Assembly: GCF_000423565.1 (NCBI RefSeq)
Contig: NZ_KE384042.1
Span: 1-60,336 of the forward strand
Origin: Runella zeae DSM 19591
Lineage (GTDB): Bacteria; Bacteroidota; Bacteroidia; Cytophagales; Spirosomataceae
Direction: 5' to 3'
Length of the DNA: 60,336 nt
Every line of letters begins with the position of its first letter. The stretch's first letter is position 1. Both the position numbers and the translations under genes were made by a program. This document shows, piece by piece, positions 1 through 7,543 of this stretch. The notes under the pieces were generated by a model. The model saw nothing but the letters and a program-made list of their open reading frames with translations. It did no database searches and was not told where the DNA came from.

Positions 1-245
1 GCAAGAACATCATAAGTAGTCGCTACTTTATAATGATATAATAAAAAAAACAAAGCTTCTTTTGAGTTTTGAAATATACTATTGTTACCAAACCCATTAG
101 GAAATCCTGATAGAACTGTTGGAGTATAATAACAAGAAAACTTTTCAGATAACCTATTAAACTCCTCTTTACTAAGGCCTGTTGTAGCTCGAAAATCTCT
201 ATCAGATTTTATATTACTAAATATACTAATTCTTTGTGATTTCAT
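1..245 (-). mobile_element. Transposase, N-terminal part (IS5/HTH_Tnp_4 type), cut by window edge
   Basis: The minus strand reads from an ATG at 245 to the window edge with no stop, giving about 81 residues. It opens with a KSDRDFRATTGLSKEEF segment followed by EALFFLLYHYK and TTYDVL. This pattern matches the helix-turn-helix N-terminal domain (HTH_Tnp_4) of DDE transposases in IS5-like elements of Bacteroidota. The catalytic domain and both inverted repeats lie outside the window or are not visible, so completeness cannot be judged. It diverges from the HEPN-type ORF at 291, and the left end of that ORF looks truncated, which fits an insertion event next to it. The family call rests on motif recognition only. 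Confidence 0.7.
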
Positions 246-290
246 AATAACTTATTAAAATGTTAATTACCGCAAATATATCATAAAATA

Positions 291-1001
291 TTGATTATCA
301 GCAAAAGAACAAGTCTAATACAAAAAATTAACAATTTTCAATTTAATAAATACATTCTTTCCTTTTATAAGGACGGTTATTTGTTGTATTCGGGAAGTCC
401 AAAAGCAAAAACAACATATGATAGAATAGCATTTGTTGAAAATAAAAGAAAAAACAAAAGAATTACTATACAACCTTCAAAATTTGATATTAAAGCAAAC
501 GACTTTACAAATTCCCTGTTTATAGAACATTTGTTGCAATCTGATCATTATTTGGTTCGCTTTATTTTTTTGTATCAAATTATTGAATATTTTATAGATG
601 AACTATCTGAGAAACAATATAGCGAACATGTAGAAAACTATAAGGCTAAAAAGATATCTAAAAATGATTTCAGAGAAAGTATTAATACCTCTGCTACTGA
701 GAGAAAACTCATTAATGATGTTTTTGAATTAACAACAGTTCAAAAGGAACTCAAGGATGAGTTTATAACAGATATTGATTTTTTATTCAAGGATATTGAC
801 AAGATATCTGACAAAAAATCTTTTCCAGATAAAATTTACAATTTAAGAAACCTTGTAACACACAATTTAAGAGAATTGACAACAAAGTCAGATTCTTTGA
901 AAAAAATCACAGAAATATTTGAACGTATTATTGTTGATTTACTAATAAATTACAAAACTAAAGTTGAAGAAAGAGAAAATTTGAATGATAAATTTGCGTG
1001 A
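291..1001 (+). CDS. HEPN-domain protein, probably 5'-truncated
   Basis: This 236-residue, Lys/Asn/Ile-rich, mostly helical protein ends in a segment containing RNLVTH at residues 186-191. That is the R-x4-H signature of HEPN ribonuclease folds found in abortive-infection and toxin proteins. No ATG fits the frame: the reading frame opens after a TAA at 264-266 and the first usable codon is TTG at 291. The true start may therefore have been removed by the neighbouring transposase insertion. The first 100 residues match nothing I can name, although an N-terminal recognition domain before the HEPN is the usual layout in such proteins. A role in phage or stress defence is inferred from the motif and the accessory setting only. 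Confidence 0.55.
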   Translation: MIISKRTSLIQKINNFQFNKYILSFYKDGYLLYSGSPKAKTTYDRIAFVENKRKNKRITIQPSKFDIKANDFTNSLFIEHLLQSDHYLVRFIFLYQIIEYFIDELSEKQYSEHVENYKAKKISKNDFRESINTSATERKLINDVFELTTVQKELKDEFITDIDFLFKDIDKISDKKSFPDKIYNLRNLVTHNLRELTTKSDSLKKITEIFERIIVDLLINYKTKVEERENLNDKFA

Positions 1002-1059
1002 ACGGCTTCGATTGGACATTTGTGTAAGGTTCAATATTCGTACTTCGATCGAACTTTTG

Positions 1060-1111
1060 TGCTAAAAATCCCCACCTTCAGCAACACCCAAACCGTTTGG
1101 TAGTAATTTTA
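1060..1111 (+). repeat. Cassette-like spacer module, copy A
   Basis: This spacer begins tgctaaaaatc and ends with a cgtttggtagtaatttta core. It aligns along its whole length with the spacer at 3494-3547, with shared ends and a more variable middle of about 20 bp. Both follow the end of an accessory ORF. Similar intergenic modules between single-gene units suggest cassette-type acquisition. I could not match it securely to an integron attC consensus, because the GTTRRRY core would need a purine where a T is found. Confidence 0.5.
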
Positions 1112-1221
1112 GAAACACACCATACAAACGACAATGGTAAAATTACTGAAGAACTTGTACAATTTGGTTTGACAGAAGGTATTAGCAGAGTTCATGGTTA
1201 CCTTCCAACATCAACCTACTG
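1099..1221 (+). pseudogene. Possible gene tail remnant
   Basis: A plus-strand frame with no start codon reads LVVILETHHTND, then ITEELVQFGLTEG, and ends SRVHGYLPTSTY with TGA at 1219-1221. The composition looks protein-like. It overlaps the last codons of the HxlR gene on the other strand. It may be the C-terminal stub of a gene lost when the upstream spacer was rearranged. I do not recognise the family, and the call is weak. Confidence 0.25.
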
Positions 1222-1584
1222 ACTTTCGGACTTCAAACGCTTTAAAATAACGGAACGTAAAAACGCTTCATTTTTGTCGCCCCAATCTCCCAACGCAGAA
1301 ATTATAGGAATCAGCGTTTTTCCTAATTCGGTAAGGCTGTATTCTACTTTGGGTGGTACTACCGGATATATTTTCTTGGAAATTAAGTCGTGTTCTTCGA
1401 GTTCTTTCAGTTGAATGTTCAATACTCGCCTTGTGGCATCGGGTATTTTGCGTTGCAATTCGCTCGGTCGCAAATGCCCTTCATTGATAAACCACAACAA
1501 ACGAATTTTCCATTTGCCGTACAATACTTCGCCTATCAAATCCAAACCACAATTTAGGTTCGGTATAATTTTTCTTTCATACAT
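1216..1584 (-). CDS. HxlR-family transcriptional regulator
   Basis: This 122-residue winged-helix protein has the HxlR layout. A conserved Cys (NLNCGLDLIGEVLYGKWK) precedes the recognition helix region LRPSELQRKIPDATRRVLNIQLKELEEHDLI, followed by a wing with VEYSLTELGKTL. Such proteins are small dimeric DNA-binding repressors or activators that often respond to electrophiles or redox change through a Cys. The start is the ATG at 1584. The gene is divergent from the SDR reductase at 1709, with a 124-bp gap that holds inverted repeats suited to binding such a dimer. It most likely controls the SDR/NTF2 pair. Confidence 0.9.
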   Translation of the reverse strand: MYERKIIPNLNCGLDLIGEVLYGKWKIRLLWFINEGHLRPSELQRKIPDATRRVLNIQLKELEEHDLISKKIYPVVPPKVEYSLTELGKTLIPIISALGDWGDKNEAFLRSVILKRLKSESQ

Positions 1585-1611
1585 AGCGCAAAGTTAAACC
1601 CATGTTCCAAA

Positions 1612-1662
1612 AAGTACAATAGGGGAAAATTTTATCCCTATTTGAATCGTATTTCCGTACTT
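1612..1662. promoter_or_regulatory. Divergent promoter with nested inverted repeats (likely HxlR operator)
   Basis: Between the HxlR gene and the SDR gene, aagtac (1612-1617) pairs with gtactt (1657-1662), and aataggg (1618-1624) pairs with ccctatt (1636-1642). HxlR regulators commonly bind dyads built on GTAC or TACT half-sites next to their own gene, so self and target control from here is plausible. This is inferred from position and symmetry. Confidence 0.45.
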
Positions 1663-1708
1663 GTGAGAAGGGTACATAAGTCTGAAATTTGCCCTAAATA
1701 TTTTAACA

Positions 1709-2494
1709 ATGAAACAGACTTTTAATGAGTTATCAGGTAAAATTGCCTTGGTAACAGGAGGAACAAAAGGAGCAGGAAGGGCTATTGCAGAGCGACTTTC
1801 AAATGCAGGTGCTCAAGTAATCATAACAGCAAGAAACAAACCTGAAATAGCTAACGAAAACCATTATTTCATTTCAGCAGATTTAAGTACCCCAACAGGA
1901 ACTCAAAAAGTGGCGGAAGAAGTTTTTGGGAAATTTGGCAGCTTGGATATTTTGGTCAACAACTTAGGTGGTTCTGAAACAAAAGCTGGTGGTTTTGCGG
2001 TCTTGAACGATGAAGAGTGGGAACGTACCATTCAAATCAATTTACTTGCCCCTGTTCGTTTAGACAGAGTTTTTTTGCCGAAAATGATTGAACAAAAAAG
2101 TGGGGTTATTATTCATATCGCTTCCATACAGGGCAAGTTGCCGCTGTACGATTCTACCCTGCCATATGCAGCCGCAAAAGCAGGTCTAATCAATTACAGT
2201 AAAAGTTTGTCGAACGAAGTTGCACCCAAAGGGGTAAGAATTTTGACGGTTTCACCAGGTTGGATAATGACAACATCTTCCGAGAAAATGATGGAAAGAA
2301 TTGCACAAAGCTCAAATATTTCGAAAGAGGAAGCTACCCAAAGCGTGATGGACGCTTTGGGGGGAATTCCTTTTGGCAGGCCTGCACAACCCGAAGAAAT
2401 TGCCGAATTAGTTGGCTTTTTGGTGTCGCCAAGAGCAGCCTATTTGACCGGAACAGAATTTGTAATTGATGGTGGAACCATTCCTACTATTTAA
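1709..2494 (+). CDS. SDR-family NAD(P)-dependent oxidoreductase
   Basis: This 261-residue classical short-chain dehydrogenase has the cofactor motif TGGTKGAG at residues 16-23. NNLGG at 84-88 stands in the NNAG position. Ser139 and the Y153-x3-K157 pair (YAAAK) form the usual catalytic set, and the protein ends with FVIDGGTIPTI, as is typical for the family. ARN after the second strand hints at NADP preference. The substrate cannot be read from the sequence. The gene is divergent from an HxlR regulator and is followed 20 bp later by an NTF2-like gene, an arrangement often seen for inducible detoxifying or xenobiotic-reducing enzymes. The ATG at 1709 leaves a short, normal N-terminus ahead of the Rossmann fold. 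Confidence 0.93.
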   Translation: MKQTFNELSGKIALVTGGTKGAGRAIAERLSNAGAQVIITARNKPEIANENHYFISADLSTPTGTQKVAEEVFGKFGSLDILVNNLGGSETKAGGFAVLNDEEWERTIQINLLAPVRLDRVFLPKMIEQKSGVIIHIASIQGKLPLYDSTLPYAAAKAGLINYSKSLSNEVAPKGVRILTVSPGWIMTTSSEKMMERIAQSSNISKEEATQSVMDALGGIPFGRPAQPEEIAELVGFLVSPRAAYLTGTEFVIDGGTIPTI

Positions 2495-2514
2495 TAATCA
2501 TAAAAATAAAAACA

Positions 2515-2829
2515 ATGAACTTACCAAAAGTAATCACACACTTAGTGAATGCACAAGACAATTTTGACAGCACAGCTTACAGTAATTGTTTCACCGACAC
2601 AGCCATAGTTTTTGACGAAGGAAAAACATATAACGGCAAAAAGGAGATAAAAAATTGGATAGAAAAAGCCAATACGGAATACCAAGTAACGATGAAACCT
2701 CTCGAATACTCAGCAGCTAAAAGGGAATTGAAGGCAGAAGTGTCAGGAAATTTTCCGGGAAGTCCGCTTGTATTGACGTATCATTATGAGTTTGAAGACG
2801 GATTAATTCAATCATTAAAAATCGTATAA
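2515..2829 (+). CDS. NTF2-like (SnoaL-type) protein
   Basis: This 104-residue protein begins with a helix followed by SNCFTDTAIVFDEGKTYNGKKEI, the usual opening of a cone-shaped NTF2/SnoaL-like fold. Two further strands end with FEDGLIQSLKIV. Such proteins are small enzymes or ligand carriers. No specific catalytic pair can be assigned here. It lies 20 bp behind the SDR gene and probably shares its transcript, which ends at the hairpin at 2872. The pair suggests a common small-molecule substrate. Confidence 0.8.
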   Translation: MNLPKVITHLVNAQDNFDSTAYSNCFTDTAIVFDEGKTYNGKKEIKNWIEKANTEYQVTMKPLEYSAAKRELKAEVSGNFPGSPLVLTYHYEFEDGLIQSLKIV

Positions 2830-2871
2830 AACCGATGTGACAGCCGCCAAAAAGGTATTTGCAAAAGTAGG

Positions 2872-2895
2872 GCTGAAGTGCAAACTTCAGCTTTT
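2872..2895 (+). terminator. Rho-independent terminator of the SDR/NTF2 unit
   Basis: A perfect 8-bp stem (gctgaagt / acttcagc) with a 4-nt loop is followed directly by tttt on the plus strand, 43 bp after the NTF2-like stop codon. Confidence 0.7.
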
Positions 2896-3019
2896 GTGCT
2901 TCTATTAAACTTTTGTATATTCGCTGAAAGGTAGTGCTTCATTTGCCCTGCCTTGGCCCATATCCAAACCGTTGATACGAAAAACCGTAGTTTTAACCTC
3001 TTGCTACAACAGTTTATAT

Positions 3020-3418
3020 ATGACAAATATCGAACATTCAAGTTTTCGTATTGAAAATGTATCTCCCATTCTTTATGTAAAAGACATGGCTCGGAGTTTA
3101 TTGTTTTACGAAAATATTTTAGGTTTTAAAAATGCTGACTGGGGCGACGACAACTTTACAAGCGTTAGTCGTGACAACACGGGACTGTATTTGTGCAAGG
3201 GGGGACAAGGCTTTCCTGGGATGTGGATATGGATAGGTTTTGACGGAGACATGGTTTCATTGTATAAAAGTCTTCAATTAAAAGGAGTGACAATTAAACT
3301 GCCACCCACAAATTTTTCTTGGGCTTATGAGATGCAAATTGAAGACCCGGATGGGCATGTTTTAAGATTTGGTACTGACCCAAGTGAGACAGAACCCTTT
3401 GTTGACCAAGAAAGTTGA
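3020..3418 (+). CDS. VOC-family protein (glyoxalase/bleomycin-resistance fold)
   Basis: This 132-residue single VOC module has the opening VSPILYVKDMARSLLFYENILGF and the closing MQIEDPDGHVLRFGTDP. Both are standard for the beta-alpha-beta-beta-beta glyoxalase superfamily, which covers metal-dependent lyases, dioxygenases and drug-binding resistance proteins. The ATG at 3020 is preferred over an in-frame ATG 48 bp upstream because the shorter form starts close to the first strand. The last residues, DQES, and the stop codon lie inside a 53-bp repeat that also supplies the end of the next gene. The natural C-terminus has therefore probably been replaced by a recombination junction. The substrate is unknown. 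Confidence 0.85.
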   Translation: MTNIEHSSFRIENVSPILYVKDMARSLLFYENILGFKNADWGDDNFTSVSRDNTGLYLCKGGQGFPGMWIWIGFDGDMVSLYKSLQLKGVTIKLPPTNFSWAYEMQIEDPDGHVLRFGTDPSETEPFVDQES

Positions 3419-3457
3419 GAGACGAGTACTATCCTAGCAAGGCATTGTCCAAAGCGC
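3405..3457. repeat. 53-bp direct repeat, left copy
   Basis: This copy is identical over 53 bp to 4205-4257, at an offset of exactly 800 bp. It includes the final codons (DQES) and TGA stop of the VOC gene and continues through gagtactatcctagcaagg to caaagcg, after which the copies diverge. Confidence 0.95.
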
Positions 3458-3493
3458 TTCGTTTTTCGATTGAATCCCAGAATGCAGTCGGGA

Positions 3494-3547
3494 TGCTAAA
3501 AATCTCCGCCCGAATACAAAGCGTAAAAACGTTTGGCAGCTATTTTA
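3494..3547 (+). repeat. Cassette-like spacer module, copy B
   Basis: This spacer is homologous to 1060-1111. It starts tgctaaaaatctccgcc and ends cgtttggcagctatttta, 12 bp before the start codon of the SMI1/KNR4 gene. It may supply the leader or promoter of the cassette gene. Confidence 0.5.
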
Positions 3548-3559
3548 AAAAACTGAAAC

Positions 3560-4219
3560 ATGACGACTGTGGACTTTAAAAAAATAAGAGAACTGTATGA
3601 CATTTGGGACAATTCATTTGGAGTTTCAGACAATGAAATAGCCTTGTGTGAAACTCGACTTTCGATAAAACTTCCAAGATTGCTTAAAGAATATTATTTG
3701 CAATTCGGAAACCATAAAAAGCTTAATCAGACACAGGACAAACCGATTGCACCCCAGAACCTGTACTTTAAACAAGGAGAAAAACTTATTTTTTATATTG
3801 AAAATCAAGGAAATGTAATATGGGGAATTGATCGGCATGACTTATATTTAGAAAATCCACCTGTTTTTATCTCATTCGAAGAAGGCAGTTGGACACTTGA
3901 AGACAATCTTGACAAATTTTTAACTTCAATGGCCTATTTACAATCAATTTTTGCTTTCCCATTTAATGCAAATGCTATTGACATTTCATATGAGACAGAG
4001 AAAACAGTGAGAAGCACTTGGAAAAAATCAGACATAAGTATAAAAATTTGGAACGCAGAGTTTTTTCAAAATAGTTATAACGAAGTATTAGCATTTTTAA
4101 AATCAGATACTCAAATAGACCTTTTTGTTGCAGCTAAAACTCAAATTGGACTAAAAAATATTAACGCGGAACTAAATTTGGACTGGGACTACAATTCAAT
4201 AGACGACCAAGAAAGTTGA
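3560..4219 (+). CDS. SMI1/KNR4 (SUKH) family protein
   Basis: This 219-residue protein contains the SUKH signature near the N-terminus. A helix with DNEIALCETRLSIKLPRLLKEYYLQFGN is followed by a strand region with LIFYIENQGNVIWGI and FISFEEGSW. In bacteria this superfamily includes many immunity proteins that neutralise contact-dependent or polymorphic toxins. Many other members stand alone with unknown roles, and no toxin gene is visible nearby. The gene fills an 800-bp unit bounded by identical 53-bp repeats. Its last residues (DQES) come from the repeat and are the same as those of the preceding unrelated gene, so the extreme C-terminus is not a family feature. Confidence 0.8.
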   Translation: MTTVDFKKIRELYDIWDNSFGVSDNEIALCETRLSIKLPRLLKEYYLQFGNHKKLNQTQDKPIAPQNLYFKQGEKLIFYIENQGNVIWGIDRHDLYLENPPVFISFEEGSWTLEDNLDKFLTSMAYLQSIFAFPFNANAIDISYETEKTVRSTWKKSDISIKIWNAEFFQNSYNEVLAFLKSDTQIDLFVAAKTQIGLKNINAELNLDWDYNSIDDQES

Positions 4220-4257
4220 GAGACGAGTACTATCCTAGCAAGGCATTGTCCAAAGCG
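4205..4257. repeat. 53-bp direct repeat, right copy
   Basis: This is the second copy of the repeat at 3405-3457. It carries the last codons and stop of the SMI1/KNR4 gene. Past 4257 the sequence turns GC-rich (ggcgggaggcccgtgcc) and no longer resembles the left copy's continuation. Confidence 0.95.
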
Positions 4258-4358
4258 GCGGGAGGCCCGTGCCAGCTGCCAAAAACCCCTATCATCGCCA
4301 AGTCGTAAAGCACTGTGGTAAGGCTAACAGACAGTTCACTAAAATTTAACAACAATAA

Positions 4359-5579
4359 ATGATTTGTACAATTTATTCTCACTACCTCGGATTTGATAGC
4401 ATTGTTGATATGCTGAAACAGACATATCCGAAAGCAAATTTGACAATTGGAAATCAAGACGAATTTCATACCGCTGAATTAGAAATTAAAGGAGGACTTT
4501 TTAGTTCTTCAAGCAAATTCAAGATTGGTTATAGACAAAGGCAGAAACCTTCCTATCAACTTTTGCAGGGGGATGTTTGCCCATTATCTCAAAACTTGAA
4601 AGGGCTGTATGGGTTCATATCATCATTGCCCACCTCAAATGAAGACATAAAACAACGGCTTTTGCAAAAGATTACAACCATAAATTGTGAGTTTTCGGTT
4701 ATACAGCTAAAAGGTCAGACAAAAGATTTGAAAGAATTGATATACACTATGGCACAGTCATTTGATGCTTTTCTTTTTGTTCAACCAAACACTATCATTA
4801 GTAGATCAAACGGACAGCATTTTTTAGATAAAAATTTAAAACTAATCATTGACGGACAAGGCAATTGTGAGATAGCAGACTTAGACATAAAAGTTGAATC
4901 TAAATATTTTGAAGACCAACAATTGACTATTTTGGAAGACCAAAGAAGAAGACGACAAAAATCCGAAATGGTTTGTAGTGAAAATAATATCCCCATTTAT
5001 AAAAACCCTAACTCGCTTTTTGTTGAGTCTGAGACAACAGTAAAAATTAGGTCAAAAGACGAAGTTGTCGATAGAGCAATTGCTTTATGTTATGTAGAAC
5101 TAAAAAGTGAAGGGACTGAAAAGGTATTGTTAGATGGATTTGCGAAAAAATATAGCGTAAAGTCTAAACTTAGTCCTGCTGAAAGAGTATTTGATGAAAA
5201 GGAAAATCCAACCCAACAAGAAATAGCAAATGCAAATTGGAGAGCAGAAAGTTACCATACTTTGCTTTGGTCATTGTCAATAATTGATAGCCTAGAATGG
5301 CCTACCAAGCTTTGTAATATCGGAGAAGATGTTGGGCACTTATTCTCAAAAACAGAACAAGAATTTAGAAATATCGCGAGACTAAAAACAAAGGAAGAAA
5401 TATTAGACCAAGCAGATTTGATTTTGCGATTAAATTGGGCTTGTGTAAATGCAAGGGTTAAAAACGAATCAGCCCCAAGTGGACTTAACCCAAGCGTAAT
5501 CTATGAAAGACACTATGCACTGAATTGGTTAATACAACACCAGAATCAAGAATGGGACGACATAACTACAAATACATAA
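4359..5579 (+). CDS. DUF4272-type protein
   Basis: This 406-residue cytoplasmic protein has no signal peptide. Its second half reads CSENNIPIYKNPNSLFVESE, then RSKDEVVDRAIALCYVELKSEG, then WRAESYHTLLWSLSIID and a closing NWACVNARVKNE region. This is the layout I associate with DUF4272 proteins, which have no established function and are often found near immunity-type genes such as SMI1/KNR4. The N-terminal 200 residues look like a separate alpha/beta domain. The ATG at 4359 is the first in frame and follows an A-rich leader. Codon use is AT-rich like its neighbours, and unlike the genes right of 5700. Confidence 0.6.
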   Translation: MICTIYSHYLGFDSIVDMLKQTYPKANLTIGNQDEFHTAELEIKGGLFSSSSKFKIGYRQRQKPSYQLLQGDVCPLSQNLKGLYGFISSLPTSNEDIKQRLLQKITTINCEFSVIQLKGQTKDLKELIYTMAQSFDAFLFVQPNTIISRSNGQHFLDKNLKLIIDGQGNCEIADLDIKVESKYFEDQQLTILEDQRRRRQKSEMVCSENNIPIYKNPNSLFVESETTVKIRSKDEVVDRAIALCYVELKSEGTEKVLLDGFAKKYSVKSKLSPAERVFDEKENPTQQEIANANWRAESYHTLLWSLSIIDSLEWPTKLCNIGEDVGHLFSKTEQEFRNIARLKTKEEILDQADLILRLNWACVNARVKNESAPSGLNPSVIYERHYALNWLIQHQNQEWDDITTNT

Positions 5580-5666
5580 CAACCGCAATAAGCCCCGACA
5601 TCGTCAGAAAACTATCGCTTGGAGGTGTTGAGTAGGAGGGGGCAGGATTTGATTCTTAATTGAAGT

Positions 5667-5691
5667 AAGGCCGCCTTGTCAGGGCGGCCTT
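5667..5691 (-). terminator. Hairpin downstream of the phosphatase gene
   Basis: A perfect 9-bp GC-rich stem (aaggccgcc / ggcggcctt) with a 7-nt loop sits 33 bp beyond the phosphatase stop. It has no clear U-tract on either strand, so termination is likely but not certain. Confidence 0.5.
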
Positions 5692-5723
5692 GGCATTTAG
5701 AAATTATAAACAGATAGAGGAGG

Positions 5724-7520
5724 TTATTCTTTTGTGATTTTTAGCTCATCTTTTACTTTGCCATTGGTATCTAAGCATCGATAGATAAGCTGATTGTTGT
5801 CGATTTTGAGGTGTTGATACACGGGGCCGCTCTGAAAGCGGGCAGCCGCATAAGGCTCTTCGGGCCAGTAAGTGTGCTTGCTCGGAATACTAATCGAAAT
5901 GGTATAAATCGTGCCTTGAGCCGGGCTTTCGACCGCTCTTTCGGCGCGCATGGGTTTGCTCCGCATATAGTAGTGAACGTGACCACTCATGACCATATCC
6001 ACGTGGTATTTGTCAAATAGTACTCCCCATTCTTTGCGGATTTGGGCATAGTCTTCTTCAAAATTGTAAGGAGGGAAATGTACCATTACAAATTTCCACT
6101 TGGCTTTCGAATTGGCAAGCTGTTGTTCTATCCATTTGGTTTGGGCATCAATCGGGAAAGTCCCGTCTATCATCAAAAACTGCGCATTTTGGTATTGAAA
6201 CGAGTAGGTTCTTTCGCCGGGAAGTTTATCGGGGCCATTGGTAGGCAAATCAAACGTATTTTGGTACATCGCTGCTCCTAAGCCATCTTGACTATCGTGA
6301 TTGCCGGGAATGGGCATCAATGGCTTTTGGCTAAAAATCGAGCCAGAATGATGAAAAAATTCATCCCATTCGTCGCGATTTAGACCAGTACTTACCAAAT
6401 CGCCGATGATGGAATAAAACGAAACTTCGGGGTGGCGCGTAAGCGTCTGACGGGCCATATTGCCCCAATCGGGCGATTTGTGCGTATCTCCAAACCAAAT
6501 AAAAGAAAATGCTTCGGGCGAAGTAGCTTGCGTTTTGAACGAAGCTACCTCTGACCAGCCCTTCTCGGGCGAACCTACGCGGTAATAGTAAGTGGTAGCA
6601 GGGGTAAGGCCGCTAAGTTTGGCCGTAAAACGATGAATATAACGGTCGTTGCGCAGCAATCGGTCTTCCATCTTAAACACCTCGGCGGCGGTTTTGAGCG
6701 TATCGGCCGAAGCTGCTGACCAGTACTGTACTTGACTACTAGCTACCGTCGGCTGTGTACGCCATTGAATGCTTACGCTTGTGGCGGGGTCGTTGCTCCA
6801 AGTAAGAAGCACTTGATCGGGTTTGGTACTCGAAGGGTAGGGCGTTTGTCGGAAAGCCCCCACCATGTGCGCTTCGCGGGCACGGCCACGGATGGTTTGG
6901 AAAAGAATTTCGCCCGCGAGTTCGTTGGGAACTTCCGTAAGTACCAAATCATCCCAATCGTGGTAAGTGAAAGCACCTACTTTGGTTTCGGCGAAGGTTT
7001 GGTTTTCGGGAAATACGTTAGTGATTTCGACTTTATCACCGTCTTTTTGGGCACCTACACTCAAAAAATACACCGGACGATGTTTGTCAAATCCATTGAC
7101 TCCTAGCTCCACTCTGCCCTTGTCGTATTTTTTTTGCCATACTTCGTAAGTGTATTCTTCGTTTTTGACGAGGAGTGAGGTTTTCTTAAAACCACTTTTT
7201 TCGAGCCAAAATGGAACTACTTTTTGGTCTTGGTGACGCATGAGCGACACAACTACTGGCACATTGACGTCAAAAGTCCAATACTGAGTAGCAAGGGAGT
7301 TTTTTTCGGTTTCGTCCAAAAAATTTAATAAATAAGGCTGCGAAACGGTGTCAAGCTGGGCGGGGGTGAGTTTGTCGTACAGACGAGTTACGGCTCCATC
7401 CATCACATTTTCGACAGTAGGCACAGTGGTGGGGAAGTTGGCGGTACTTTTACAGGAAAGAAGCCCCGCAACTCCACCCGACAATCCTAATAATAGTGAA
7501 GACAATAGTTTATAGTTCAT
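5724..7520 (-). CDS. Purple-acid-phosphatase-like metallophosphoesterase, lipoprotein
   Basis: This 598-residue exported protein has a lipobox ending at Cys23 (AGLLSC). Residues 30-230 match no domain I know. A fibronectin-III-like purple acid phosphatase N-terminal domain follows at about 233-330 (PDQVLLTWSNDPATSVSIQW; GLTPATTYYYRVG). The C-terminal metallophosphatase domain keeps every two-metal motif: GDTH at 343-346, GDL at 373-375, GNHD at 406-409, His491 in VMVHFPP, and GHVH at 513-516. It should hydrolyse phosphate esters at the outer membrane or periplasm, with substrate unknown. A second protein of this class lies at 58889-60277. The gene follows a 63-residue ORF by 23 bp. Confidence 0.9.
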   Translation of the reverse strand: MNYKLLSSLLLGLSGGVAGLLSCKSTANFPTTVPTVENVMDGAVTRLYDKLTPAQLDTVSQPYLLNFLDETEKNSLATQYWTFDVNVPVVVSLMRHQDQKVVPFWLEKSGFKKTSLLVKNEEYTYEVWQKKYDKGRVELGVNGFDKHRPVYFLSVGAQKDGDKVEITNVFPENQTFAETKVGAFTYHDWDDLVLTEVPNELAGEILFQTIRGRAREAHMVGAFRQTPYPSSTKPDQVLLTWSNDPATSVSIQWRTQPTVASSQVQYWSAASADTLKTAAEVFKMEDRLLRNDRYIHRFTAKLSGLTPATTYYYRVGSPEKGWSEVASFKTQATSPEAFSFIWFGDTHKSPDWGNMARQTLTRHPEVSFYSIIGDLVSTGLNRDEWDEFFHHSGSIFSQKPLMPIPGNHDSQDGLGAAMYQNTFDLPTNGPDKLPGERTYSFQYQNAQFLMIDGTFPIDAQTKWIEQQLANSKAKWKFVMVHFPPYNFEEDYAQIRKEWGVLFDKYHVDMVMSGHVHYYMRSKPMRAERAVESPAQGTIYTISISIPSKHTYWPEEPYAAARFQSGPVYQHLKIDNNQLIYRCLDTNGKVKDELKITKE

Positions 7521-7543
7521 ACTAACTTTTGGGAGAAAGACAC

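Noticed and set aside
1060-1111. Classical integron attC site
   Set aside because: The GTTTGG core breaks the GTTRRRY rule, no paired inverse core was found and no integrase is in the window; kept only as a cassette-like spacer.
2808-3041. 77-codon minus-strand frame
   Set aside because: It overlaps the NTF2-like gene end, its terminator hairpin and the VOC start; not gene-like.
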